Source: Izhakiella capsodis
GTDB lineage: Bacteria; Pseudomonadota; Gammaproteobacteria; Enterobacterales; Enterobacteriaceae
Length of the DNA: 64,000 bases
Assembly (NCBI RefSeq): GCF_900115045.1
Contig: NZ_FOVC01000001.1
Span: forward strand, 1-64,000
Reading direction: 5' to 3'
Each line of letters begins with the position of its first letter. Within the stretch, counting starts at the first letter, position 1. Of this stretch, positions 1 through 8,650 are shown piece after piece. The notes under the pieces are model-generated. The model was not told where the DNA came from, did not search any database, and saw only the letters and a list, made by a program, of their open reading frames with translations. The translations under genes and the position numbers were made by a program.

Positions 1-113
1 CGGCAACAGCGCGGTGGTCCCACCTGACCCCATGCCGAACTCAGAAGTGAAACGCCGTAGCGCCGATGGTAGTGTGGGGTCTCCCCATGCGAGAGCAGGG
101 AATTGCCAGGCAT
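1..113 (+). rRNA. rrf: 5S ribosomal RNA, 3' part
   Basis: The first 113 bases match the enterobacterial 5S rRNA from just inside its 5' end to the terminal GCCAGGCAT. About seven bases at the 5' end lie outside the window. It is the last gene of an rRNA operon transcribed rightwards and is followed at once by a strong terminator. In E. coli kgtP also lies beside an rrn operon (rrnG), which fits this placement. Confidence 0.97.
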
Positions 114-122
114 AAAAAAAAC

Positions 123-157
123 AAAAAAGCCTCGTACATAAGTACGGGGCTTTTTTG
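123..157 (+). terminator. Rho-independent terminator of the rRNA operon
   Basis: An inverted repeat AAGCCTCGTAC / GTACGGGGCTT with a four-base ATAA loop is followed by a run of T. It lies ten bases after the 5S end and closes the rrn transcript before kgtP. Confidence 0.93.
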
Positions 158-326
158 TGTCTGCAGCATACGAACAAATGCTGAAAATAAACAGAGTTAC
201 ATCGAGTTCACAAAATTTACCGTTGCTTAAATAAAGTATTTTATCAATATTGCAAAGCTGGGTTTTACTGAATCGTTTCATATTCATCTGGCTGATTATC
301 AGCAGGAAGCAATCATAGGTATTATT

Positions 327-1646
327 ATGACGGAAGAAACTAATATAAAGCCAAATCCCGGAACATCGGAAACGCATAGCGCCGGGTATCTGAGTGCAAG
401 ACAACGCATCTGGGCGATTTTTGGGGCCTCTTCGGGAAATCTGGTTGAATGGTTCGATTTTTACGTTTATTCATTTTTCTCTATCTATTTCGCACAGGCT
501 TTTTTTCCGACTGGTGACAGCACGACGCAACTGTTAAAAACGGCGGGGATATTTGCTGCCGGTTTTCTGATGCGTCCCATCGGTGGCTGGCTTTTCGGCT
601 TTATTGCGGATAGATATGGCCGTAAACAATCGATGCTGATCTCAGTACTCATGATGTGCTTAGGTTCACTGGTTATCGCTTGTCTACCGGGTTACGCTAC
701 AATCGGTGTTGCGGCACCGGTGCTGCTGCTACTGGCCAGGATGTTTCAGGGGCTGTCGGTCGGCGGAGAGTACGGCACCAGCGCAACCTATATGAGTGAA
801 GTCGCTGAAGAAGGAAAAAAAGGATTTTATGCTTCCTTTCAGTACGTCACCCTCATTGGCGGTCAGCTGCTGGCAGTGCTGACGGTGGTTATTCTGCAAT
901 TTATCCTTAGTGACGATGAGTTAAAAAGCTGGGGATGGCGTATACCCTTTTTCATCGGTGCGGTGTTAGCGGTGGTGGCGGTGTTGTTGCGTCGCTCGCT
1001 AAATGAAACGTCTGATAGTAAGGTCCGGGCGCGAAAAGATGCCGGAAAGTTGATTGGCCTGTGGAAGCATCGTCGGGCTTTTCTGATGGTGCTAGGATTT
1101 ACCGCAGGTGGATCTCTAAGTTTTTATACCTTTACCACCTATATGCAAAAATACCTGGTCAACACAGCAGGGATGGATGCTCGGACAGCCAGCTCTTTGA
1201 TGACCGGAGCGCTGTTAATTTTTATGGTATTACAGCCGGTTATCGGCGGATTATCCGATAAGATAGGACGGCGTAACTTAATGCTGCTGTTTGGTGGTTT
1301 ATCTGCCATATGTACCGTACCTATCCTGACGCTGCTACAAAGTGTGAGCACCCCATGGGTTGCGTTTGTGCTGGTCATATTAGCGTTGTTGATAACCAGC
1401 TTCTACACGGCCATCAGCGGTATCCTGAAAGCTGAAATGTTTCCTCCGGAAGTGCGGGCGTTGGGCGTAGGACTGTCGTATGCGCTGGCAAATGCCATAT
1501 TTGGTGGGTCAGCGGAGTACGTTGCGCTATCGTTAAAGGCAGCGGGCAGTGAAACCAGCTTTTTCTGGTATGTTTCGATTATGGGCGCTTTAGCTTTCCT
1601 TGTGTCACTGATGCTTCATCGTCGGGGAATGGGGGTTAAGCTATGA
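327..1646 (+). CDS. kgtP: Alpha-ketoglutarate/proton symporter KgtP
   Basis: An inner-membrane transporter of the major facilitator superfamily (metabolite:H+ symporter group) that imports 2-oxoglutarate with protons. The 439-residue product has about twelve hydrophobic segments. Near the N-terminus it carries ASSGNLVEWFDFYVYSF and then the MFS loop motif DRYGRKQS. The sequence closely follows E. coli KgtP over its whole length (for example FQGLSVGGEYGTSATYMSE and the C-terminal LMLHRRGMG). The ATG at 327 has an AGG about eight bases upstream. Its stop codon directly abuts the stop of the convergent yfiM, with no spacer. The substrate links it to the sucAB and gltA metabolism further along. 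Confidence 0.95.
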   Translation: MTEETNIKPNPGTSETHSAGYLSARQRIWAIFGASSGNLVEWFDFYVYSFFSIYFAQAFFPTGDSTTQLLKTAGIFAAGFLMRPIGGWLFGFIADRYGRKQSMLISVLMMCLGSLVIACLPGYATIGVAAPVLLLLARMFQGLSVGGEYGTSATYMSEVAEEGKKGFYASFQYVTLIGGQLLAVLTVVILQFILSDDELKSWGWRIPFFIGAVLAVVAVLLRRSLNETSDSKVRARKDAGKLIGLWKHRRAFLMVLGFTAGGSLSFYTFTTYMQKYLVNTAGMDARTASSLMTGALLIFMVLQPVIGGLSDKIGRRNLMLLFGGLSAICTVPILTLLQSVSTPWVAFVLVILALLITSFYTAISGILKAEMFPPEVRALGVGLSYALANAIFGGSAEYVALSLKAAGSETSFFWYVSIMGALAFLVSLMLHRRGMGVKL

Positions 1647-1967
1647 TCACTGGCTAAGCGTCCATAACGTATAGCCGGTGGCCGCACCGGCGAGGTCCCA
1701 GCTAAAGTCCTTCCAACTCCAGCCTGAGCCGGAAGGGCGGCTGTCGTATGCCTCTTTCCCCGCGCCGATGCTCAGTGAAAAAAGTAAACCAATGCCTGCA
1801 CTGCTGCTGCCGTTAATGTGCTGATGCTTAGCGTATTCGCTGCCCGCTGCTGCAAGCAGAGCTGAGGCGACAAAATGCTGAGCTTTATCTTTACCGGTCC
1901 AGGCGTCATCGGCCATATGAGCACATCCACAGCAGCTGAAAATGAAAAGCAGGCAGCAAAGACGCAT
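1647..1967 (-). CDS. yfiM: YfiM family lipoprotein
   Basis: A small predicted lipoprotein of unknown function, 106 residues from the internal ATG at 1967. That start follows AAAGG and begins a proper signal peptide (MRLCCLLFIFSCCGCAH) ending in a lipobox-like CCGC. A longer reading from 2015 would put 16 extra polar residues before the signal peptide and overlap pssA. The mature part keeps the YfiM signature DKAQHF, KEAYDSRP and GSGWSWKDF, which in the family suggests a membrane-associated fold. It lies directly downstream of pssA in the same direction, as in E. coli. Confidence 0.9.
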   Translation of the reverse strand: MRLCCLLFIFSCCGCAHMADDAWTGKDKAQHFVASALLAAAGSEYAKHQHINGSSSAGIGLLFSLSIGAGKEAYDSRPSGSGWSWKDFSWDLAGAATGYTLWTLSQ

Positions 1968-2011
1968 GGGTAACCTTTTAAAAAAGCCCTGCGATAGGAG
2001 GGCATTATCTG

Positions 2012-3367
2012 TCACAGGATACGGCTGATTAGCTTATCTATGCGAATGCGCCTTAGTCGGCGGATTAATTTACGAACTTTGACCGGATAATCAGCGATGC
2101 TTTCCAGATCACGGAAATGACGCACGATAGTGGTATGAGTACGTATTAACGCCAACTCTCTGGTGCGCTGTCCGCTCAGCTGGCGTTGCGGATCGTGAAT
2201 AAGGATCGCATTTTCGAGATCGAGCCGCCAGGCTCGTGGGTTGAGATTATTACCGGTAATAATCATCCATTCATCATCCACCCAGACACCTTTCAGATGG
2301 TAACTATTTTCCCCATCTTTCCACAAGCGTATCGTAAGTTGCTGGCTATTAATGAAATATTGTAGACGGCTGAGAAAACGGCGCAGGTTAATTTCATAAA
2401 GATAGGGGAGTGCGCCGATAATTTTAAATGGTTGGTCAGGTGGAATATAAAAATCATTGGCGGTTTTATCGCCGACAATGATTTCAACCTGTTTGCCCTG
2501 GCGCAGTAGTGTAATGATATTACGCACCAGAACGACGGGCAGATTGAAATAAGGTGTGCAAATGGTGAGCCTTTGCCTGGTGCAGGGCATCAGGTGATAA
2601 ATGGTTTTATTCAGTAAGCTGCGTTTGCCAAGTCCAACTAGCGGGGCCAATGATAACTGATTATTATCGGCGTTGGGTTGATAGCAATAGTCTATTCCGC
2701 GAAGATCCTGGCGAAACTGCCGGGTTTCGTTTTTAATTTCTGGACTTTTAGGCCGTTCCGGACGATTTAACTGGTGAACGGCCTCTGCTTCGATAAGGTG
2801 CTGATGTATCCAGGAAACCATAGAATCAGCAAGAGAGGAATTAGTAATCAGCTGGTAGCGATCATACCGATACTTATCATGCTGATGAAGATAGACATCA
2901 TTCAGGCTGGCTCCAGTATAAATCACCGTATCATCCACAATTGAGCCTTTGAGGTGCAGCACGCCCAGTGCTTCGCGAGTATTAACCGGTACGCCATAAA
3001 TCGGTATCTCAATACCCGGATGCTGACGCGCCATTTCGCAATACCAGTCAGCATTGGTCGCCCCCTGTCGGGCGCCAATGCGCCCACGTTGCGCCCGATG
3101 CCAGTCAACCAGCACACAAATATCCAGTTCGGGGCGAGCCTGTTTGGCGTCATAAAGTGCAGAAAGTATGCTGCGGCCACCGTCATCCTTTTCCAGGTAG
3201 AGAGCGACAATAAAAATACGCAGTCTGGCACCGGCGATCTTATCCATCAAAGCCTGGCGAAAATCGGCAGCGGTGTATAGCGTGGTGAATTCTGCAGCAG
3301 ATTGAGCCAGTTTAGGCAATTGAGCAAGGTGCTGTTGGTGTTTATTACACTTGGGCTTGGACAACAT
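2012..3367 (-). CDS. pssA: CDP-diacylglycerol-serine O-phosphatidyltransferase
   Basis: Phosphatidylserine synthase, which joins CDP-diacylglycerol and L-serine to give phosphatidylserine, the precursor of phosphatidylethanolamine. It belongs to the phospholipase D superfamily. Two HKD-type motifs are visible: one around HLKGSIVDD...GASLND in the first half, and HLKGVWVDDEW...GNNLNPRAW in the second. The product is 451 residues, as in E. coli (MLSK start). The C-terminus is strongly basic (KVRKLIRRLRRIRIDKLISRIL type), fitting its known ribosome and membrane surface association. A Met one codon upstream (3370) is also possible. Confidence 0.96.
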   Translation of the reverse strand: MLSKPKCNKHQQHLAQLPKLAQSAAEFTTLYTAADFRQALMDKIAGARLRIFIVALYLEKDDGGRSILSALYDAKQARPELDICVLVDWHRAQRGRIGARQGATNADWYCEMARQHPGIEIPIYGVPVNTREALGVLHLKGSIVDDTVIYTGASLNDVYLHQHDKYRYDRYQLITNSSLADSMVSWIHQHLIEAEAVHQLNRPERPKSPEIKNETRQFRQDLRGIDYCYQPNADNNQLSLAPLVGLGKRSLLNKTIYHLMPCTRQRLTICTPYFNLPVVLVRNIITLLRQGKQVEIIVGDKTANDFYIPPDQPFKIIGALPYLYEINLRRFLSRLQYFINSQQLTIRLWKDGENSYHLKGVWVDDEWMIITGNNLNPRAWRLDLENAILIHDPQRQLSGQRTRELALIRTHTTIVRHFRDLESIADYPVKVRKLIRRLRRIRIDKLISRIL

Positions 3368-3472
3368 CACAGTACGCTTCTTCTCTGTTCATAATGGCCT
3401 CTTTTGCCAAAAAATCATGAGCCTGACTGCAAATAGTATCATTAGTAGGAAGCAAAGGGGTGTGATTTACGT

Positions 3473-6139
3473 TTAGAAAGATCCGCTTACCGCATCTGAC
3501 AATGACAGCGTCAGGCTGACCATACCCTCATCCAGTTGAAAATCGACGCTGAAACCCAGTTTGCGAGCGAGAGCAATCATCCCCTGATTGTTCGGCATCG
3601 TTATGCCATTCAGCTGTTTCAGACCATGCACTTGAGTATAGGTGACCATTTTTTCCAGCAGCCTTCGCCCCATTCCCAATCCTTTGAGGTCGGATCGTAC
3701 CAATACCGAGAATTCTGCATCAATATTGTCAGCATCGGAAATTGCACGGGTTACGCCAATAATTTCCTGCTGATTATTTGACTCTCTGACTGCCACGATC
3801 GCCATTTCCCGATCGTAGTCAATTTGTGTCATATTCGCCAAATCGTTGTGAGTGAACTCATTGATCTCACTGAAATAGCGATAATAGAGATCCTCTTTGC
3901 TCACCTGACTGATAAAACGTTGAAGCAGAGGCTCATCTTCGGGCAGTATGGGTCTGAACAGACAGCTGAGCCCATTTTTTAGCATGACCTTTTCTTCAAG
4001 ATGATGTGGGTAAGGACGGATTGCCAGGCGAGCATCGGCATCACCGCTGAAGGGGGCCAGCGTCATGGTGACATCTAGCATGGCGAACTTCTCGCCGTCA
4101 GCCAGCAGAGGGTTAATATCCAGCCGGCGTATCTCCGGGCAGTCGATAATTAAATTAGAAACGTAGACTAATACCTGACTTAGCGAAGTGATATCCAACG
4201 GTTGCAGTGCGCTCCGGCTACGAAGTTTGCCATCTTTAATCGCCTGGATAACCAGATAGCGAGCGAGAGTCATATTTAATGGTGGCAGGGCAACGACTGC
4301 CTGAAGATGCGGCTGCCAGTCAGATCCACCTTCACCCAACAGGATTAACGGGCCAAATACGGGATCGTGCTCAACCTGAATTCGTAGCGACTGGGCACCG
4401 GCCCGATTCGCCATGCTCTGTACCAGCAATCCTTCTACACGTGCGCCAGGCTTGCTTTGCAGGACACGGTCAAGAATGGCATCGGCTGCACGCTGAACCT
4501 CCTCAGCAGTACGTAAATAAAGCAGGACACCCTGAACTTCGGACTTATGCGCTATATCAGCAGAACGTAACTTGAGTGCTACCGGATAGCCGATCTGGTT
4601 AGCAATTTGTACCGCTTCGACACTGTCGCTGGCAATCCATGTCGGCGGTACGTACAGGCCATAAGCCTGAAAAATATCCCGTACCTCATGGGTATCAAGA
4701 GAGAGATAGCCTGAGCTGAGTGCCTGTTGTATCAGCTGATGGGCCTGGGCCGAGTCCTGGGGTAGTGAAGGCGGAAGCGCCGGAGTTTCACGCAGCAGCT
4801 GCTGGTTGCGGCGATATTCTACCATGTGCATAAAGGCACTAATGGTGCCTTCTGGTGTGCGATAGGTTGGAATATGCGCTTCGCTGAACAAGCGCCGCGA
4901 TTCCTGTGATGAGTATTCTCCACACCAATTCGTCAAGAGCGTAACAAGGGCTGCGCGAGGATGCCTCTTAATCTGCGCGATGAGCTGCTTTGCGGTCGGC
5001 GTCGCTGGTGCAGCCGCACTGGGTGAATGGATGATCATTAACGCATCAAAGCTAGGGCTGTCGAGCAGTGCGTTAATCACTGCGAGGTAGCGCTCAGGCG
5101 TCGCGTCATCCTGAAGATCCAGTGGGTTTGCGATGTTGAAGTTTGCCGGGAGCGCTGACTTTAATGCTGTACACAGCAGAGTATCTGGCTGTACAAGTTG
5201 ACCGTTACGGGCATCAAGCGCATCCAATGCCAGGGCTGCTGGTGCGGCACCGTTGCTTATAATCATTAGCCGATCGCCTCGGAGCGGGCGCATATGACTG
5301 AGCGTTTCTACTGCAGAAAACAACTCGTGAGTATCACGAACGCGCAGCAGGCCTGCGCGCTGTATTGCCGCATCCCAGGCTGCATCCATGCCAGACGGTT
5401 TACGCAGTAGTTGTTGTGCCTGCGAACTCCTGCCGCTTTTTATCACAAGAATAGGCTTATTGCGCGAAGCGCTGCGCGCAGCAGAGACGAAGCGTCGCGC
5501 GTCGCTGAGACTTTCAAGGTGCAGTAATATAGCGGTTGTTTTGCCATCTCTGGCCAGAAAATCGAGCAGGTCGTCAACGTCAATATCCAGGCTGTCGCCG
5601 AGCGAAATAAACCATGAAAACCCTAGCTGTCGCTGCAAAGCCCAGTCAAGGACGGTATTAGAAACCGCTGCAGACTGCGAAATAAAGGCCACTTTTCCGG
5701 GTAGAATGCTAACGGGTGAGAAGCTGGCATTCAGTCCCTGCCAGGGTGCCAGTAATCCAAGGCTATTTGGTCCCAGTAGACGCATCTGGAAGCGCGCCGC
5801 GCAGACACGTAACGGGTCCTGTTGCTCAGCTGGGGCGGAAAGAATAATGACGGCTTTGCACCCTTTCAGACCTAAGGTTTCAAGCAGGGAGAGATTACGG
5901 CTGGCATGGGTACAGATGATCGCCAGATCTGGCACCATTGGCAGGCTGGCAACGTCCGGCCAGGCTAGCACGCCGCAAACGGCTTTATAGCGAGGCGTGA
6001 CAGGCAGCACAGGCCCCTGAAAACCACCGTCGAGCAGATTACGCATCATAAGCCAACCGGCCCGCTGCGGCCTTGCTGAGGCACCCACGACGGCGATTGA
6101 TTTAGGTCTGAGTAGTGCTTCCAGTCCGCGTTGGCTCAT
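3473..6139 (-). CDS. patZ: Peptidyl-lysine N-acetyltransferase PatZ (YfiQ/Pka)
   Basis: A protein lysine acetyltransferase that, in enterics, modifies acetyl-CoA synthetase and other enzymes using acetyl-CoA. The 888-residue product has the family's two-part build. Residues about 1-700 resemble NDP-forming acyl-CoA synthetases (CoA-binding SIAVVGASARPQRAGW at the N-terminus; an ATP-grasp-like region with YPVALKLRSADIAHKSEV). Residues about 720-888 form a GNAT domain with the acetyl-CoA loop GLGMGRRLLEKM. The order pssA-patZ-tapT-trxC is as in E. coli. In relatives CRP activates the gene; I did not define a site here. Confidence 0.95.
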   Translation of the reverse strand: MSQRGLEALLRPKSIAVVGASARPQRAGWLMMRNLLDGGFQGPVLPVTPRYKAVCGVLAWPDVASLPMVPDLAIICTHASRNLSLLETLGLKGCKAVIILSAPAEQQDPLRVCAARFQMRLLGPNSLGLLAPWQGLNASFSPVSILPGKVAFISQSAAVSNTVLDWALQRQLGFSWFISLGDSLDIDVDDLLDFLARDGKTTAILLHLESLSDARRFVSAARSASRNKPILVIKSGRSSQAQQLLRKPSGMDAAWDAAIQRAGLLRVRDTHELFSAVETLSHMRPLRGDRLMIISNGAAPAALALDALDARNGQLVQPDTLLCTALKSALPANFNIANPLDLQDDATPERYLAVINALLDSPSFDALMIIHSPSAAAPATPTAKQLIAQIKRHPRAALVTLLTNWCGEYSSQESRRLFSEAHIPTYRTPEGTISAFMHMVEYRRNQQLLRETPALPPSLPQDSAQAHQLIQQALSSGYLSLDTHEVRDIFQAYGLYVPPTWIASDSVEAVQIANQIGYPVALKLRSADIAHKSEVQGVLLYLRTAEEVQRAADAILDRVLQSKPGARVEGLLVQSMANRAGAQSLRIQVEHDPVFGPLILLGEGGSDWQPHLQAVVALPPLNMTLARYLVIQAIKDGKLRSRSALQPLDITSLSQVLVYVSNLIIDCPEIRRLDINPLLADGEKFAMLDVTMTLAPFSGDADARLAIRPYPHHLEEKVMLKNGLSCLFRPILPEDEPLLQRFISQVSKEDLYYRYFSEINEFTHNDLANMTQIDYDREMAIVAVRESNNQQEIIGVTRAISDADNIDAEFSVLVRSDLKGLGMGRRLLEKMVTYTQVHGLKQLNGITMPNNQGMIALARKLGFSVDFQLDEGMVSLTLSLSDAVSGSF

Positions 6140-6184
6140 AGTGCGCTCCTGACAATGAGAAACAGGATGATTTTAAACTTTTTC

Positions 6185-6871
6185 TCACGCTTTTTCCGTA
6201 AATTGCCTGGGAAGCGCTTTTCCAGTGAGGTAGCGATCACGAAACAGCTGAAAATGTTGCGAAAGCGCTTGTGCAGCGCTACTGTCCCCAGCTTGTGCCA
6301 ACAAGGCCACCGCTATCTCGGCAGTACAGTGCTGACCGGGAGCATGAGCTTCGCGTAGGGAATAAGCTGAGGGCGTGGTTACGTCAACCGACAGCACGGG
6401 AAAGTGATCCAGCCACGGGCTTTTGCGAAACATTTTACGTGCTTCGCTCCAGGTGCCATCCAGCATAATAAACAGAGGTGGCTTACCCTGAATCGGCGGT
6501 TTGTTTTCTACCTGACGATCAGTGGCAGCGTAACTGGCGGGAAATACGACAAAAGGTTGATAGCTGGCATCATTAACCACTTTGAGCAGGTCAACGCTTA
6601 TTTCTGTCCGTGACCAACCAAAGGCCAAGGTGTCAGGCAGAATGTCGGCGATTAAACGACCGGTATTACTGGGTTTCATCGGTTCCGTATCGAACATGAC
6701 CAGACAAAACCGGCTGCGAGCCTGTTGCGTCACGATGCCTGAACACAGACAGTTTGACAGTGGTAGCAGGCAGCGCTGGCAGCGGCATACGCGATTACCT
6801 CTGGCAAGAAAGGGGCGGGTGGCGCGAGCCAGACGCTCGGCACGCAGAAGAAGAACGGCGTTTTCAGTCAT
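6185..6871 (-). CDS. tapT: tRNA-uridine aminocarboxypropyltransferase TapT (YfiP, DTW domain)
   Basis: A DTW-domain enzyme. In E. coli this protein (formerly YfiP) transfers the aminocarboxypropyl group of SAM to uridine 47 of tRNA (acp3U47). The 228-residue product keeps the family signature LDGTWSEARKMF, and a Cys-rich N-terminal segment (RVCRCQRCLLPLSNCLC) that suggests metal binding. I chose the ATG at 6871; a TTG two codons upstream would give MTMTEN. It sits between patZ and trxC, as in E. coli. Confidence 0.9.
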   Translation of the reverse strand: MTENAVLLLRAERLARATRPFLARGNRVCRCQRCLLPLSNCLCSGIVTQQARSRFCLVMFDTEPMKPSNTGRLIADILPDTLAFGWSRTEISVDLLKVVNDASYQPFVVFPASYAATDRQVENKPPIQGKPPLFIMLDGTWSEARKMFRKSPWLDHFPVLSVDVTTPSAYSLREAHAPGQHCTAEIAVALLAQAGDSSAAQALSQHFQLFRDRYLTGKALPRQFTEKA

Positions 6872-6926
6872 AGTCAATAAGGGCTAAAAACACCATTCTA
6901 CCCTGGCTGCTATAAAGAGGCAGTAA

Positions 6927-7349
6927 TTAAACCGTCTCGTCCAGCCACTCGCTGAAAGGCGCTTTTGGCATGGCACCGTTGATCATATCGACCATCTGCC
7001 CCTGCTTGAATGCCATGATCGTTGGAATGCTGCGAATGCCAAAGCGGCTACTCAGCGCCCGCTCCACTTCAGTGTTTATTTTGAGAAAGCGTATTTTGCC
7101 GCTGCGTTCTGATGCTATCTCTTTATAAACCTGCGCGAAGTTGAGACAGGGGCCACACCAGGGCGCCCAAAAGTCAATTATCACCGGTAGCTCGTCTTGC
7201 AAATATTTATCCAGCGTGGCGGCAGTGGCATTGATGACGTCCTGCGTAAACAGTTGCTCGTTGCATCGGCCACATGTAGCCGTTTCTTTATTGGCATGCT
7301 CACTGGGCAGGCGATTAGTTGCCTGGCAGAAAGGACAGACTGTTTTCAT
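6927..7349 (-). CDS. trxC: Thioredoxin 2
   Basis: A cytoplasmic disulfide reductase, 140 residues. It has the N-terminal zinc-binding extension of thioredoxin 2 (paired CPFC and CGRC motifs) followed by a thioredoxin domain with the active site WCGPC and the cis-Pro loop SIPTIM. The start at 7349 is set by the sequence GAGGTAAAA just before the ATG and by alignment with E. coli TrxC; the frame is open for 30 more codons upstream. In E. coli it is induced by OxyR, but I did not identify an OxyR site. It diverges from yfiF. Confidence 0.96.
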   Translation of the reverse strand: MKTVCPFCQATNRLPSEHANKETATCGRCNEQLFTQDVINATAATLDKYLQDELPVIIDFWAPWCGPCLNFAQVYKEIASERSGKIRFLKINTEVERALSSRFGIRSIPTIMAFKQGQMVDMINGAMPKAPFSEWLDETV

Positions 7350-7551
7350 TTTTACCTCATGACCACGGAAATCACTGCGAAAAGCTGGTTTTTTAAACGA
7401 CAGAATATGCAGTATGTTCAATGGGCGTCGGGGCAACAATGTGATTCCTTCAATGACTATAATAGCTGATAGCTTTTAGCTAAAGGTGATGGCTAACTCA
7501 GGAAACATCAGGTAATCTGCGCGCTTCGCGCTCAGCCAGGGGGAATAGTTG

Positions 7552-8580
7552 ATGAACGACGAGCTGAAGGGTAAAAGTAGCAAGGTTAAAGTGATGTATG
7601 TTCGCGGAGATGAAGAAAAAGAAAATCGCGGGCAGAACCCGCGTACCGGTAAAGGAGGCACTCGCCAGCCGAAAGATAGCGATTGGCGTAACGACCGCCA
7701 TGAAGGTAAAGGTCGTGGCCCGCATGAACACGATGATACCTATGAATCCTCACCATGGCGCACCGTCAGCCGCACACCGACTGATGAGAGACCCGACCAT
7801 AGGGGGATCAGTGGTAAAAGTTTTATCGATCCGGAGCAGCTTCGTCGCCAGCGCTTGGAAGAAACCCGGGTATACGGTGAAAATGCTTGTCAGGCACTAT
7901 TTAACAGCCGTCCTGAGGCTATCGTTCGTGCCTGGTTTATTCAAAGCGTTACGCCGCGTTTTCGTAATGCACTTAAGTGGCTGGCGGCTAATCGCAAGGC
8001 ATATCATGTTGTTGATGATGCAGAACTCGCCAAAGCTTCCGGCACCGAGCACCACGGTGGCGTCTGTTTTTTAATTAAAAAACGGATGGGAATTCCGGTT
8101 GCTAACTGGCTGAAACTGGCGGGAGAGCAGGATTGCGTACTGGCGCTGGAAGATATTGGCAACCCGCACAACGTTGGCGGGATTATGCGTAGCTGTGCGC
8201 ATTTCGGCGTGAAGGGAATATTGGTTGATGATGCGGCAGTGTTGGAGTCTGGCGCGGCAGTGCGTACCGCAGAAGGCGGTGCTGAGCACGTTCAGGCCAT
8301 TGGCGATAAAGATTTTTCCGGCAGCCTTGATGCTTTCCGTAAAGCGGGTTACACCATTGTGACCACCTCCAGCCATAGTGGGGTGGCGTTAAATAAGGCC
8401 ATCTTGCCAAAAAAAATGGTGCTGGTGCTTGGCCAGGAGCATGATGGCCTGTCCGACAGCGTTTTTCAACGAAGCGATCTGGCTATTTCGATCGGCGGAA
8501 CTGGCAAAGTTGAAAGCCTGAACGTATCGGTTGCTACGGGTATTCTGCTGGCAGAATGGTGGCGTCAGAATAACGGCTAA
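7552..8580 (+). CDS. yfiF: SpoU/TrmH-family tRNA/rRNA methyltransferase YfiF
   Basis: A predicted SAM-dependent RNA 2'-O-methyltransferase of the SpoU/TrmH (SPOUT) class; its RNA target is not established. Residues about 1-100 are highly charged and probably disordered. Then comes a substrate-binding domain (KSFIDPEQLRRQR, EHHGGVCFLI) and a C-terminal SPOUT domain with NPHNVGGIMRSCAHFG, VLVLGQEHDGL and LNVSVATGILL. The ATG at 7552 follows AGGGGGAAT; a TTG immediately before it is unlikely to be the start. Full-length match to E. coli YfiF. A terminator follows. Confidence 0.93.
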   Translation: MNDELKGKSSKVKVMYVRGDEEKENRGQNPRTGKGGTRQPKDSDWRNDRHEGKGRGPHEHDDTYESSPWRTVSRTPTDERPDHRGISGKSFIDPEQLRRQRLEETRVYGENACQALFNSRPEAIVRAWFIQSVTPRFRNALKWLAANRKAYHVVDDAELAKASGTEHHGGVCFLIKKRMGIPVANWLKLAGEQDCVLALEDIGNPHNVGGIMRSCAHFGVKGILVDDAAVLESGAAVRTAEGGAEHVQAIGDKDFSGSLDAFRKAGYTIVTTSSHSGVALNKAILPKKMVLVLGQEHDGLSDSVFQRSDLAISIGGTGKVESLNVSVATGILLAEWWRQNNG

Positions 8581-8610
8581 ATCGCCGCGGTGTTGTTGAC
8601 CTGCTGGTAT

Positions 8611-8643
8611 AAAAACCGGATGTTTTCAGCATCCGGTTTTTTG
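8611..8643. terminator. Bidirectional terminator between yfiF and emrB
   Basis: Stem AACCGGATG / CATCCGGTT (8614-8639) flanked by A and T runs. It can end yfiF transcripts rightwards and emrRAB transcripts leftwards. Confidence 0.9.
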
Positions 8644-8650
8644 TAGCAGA

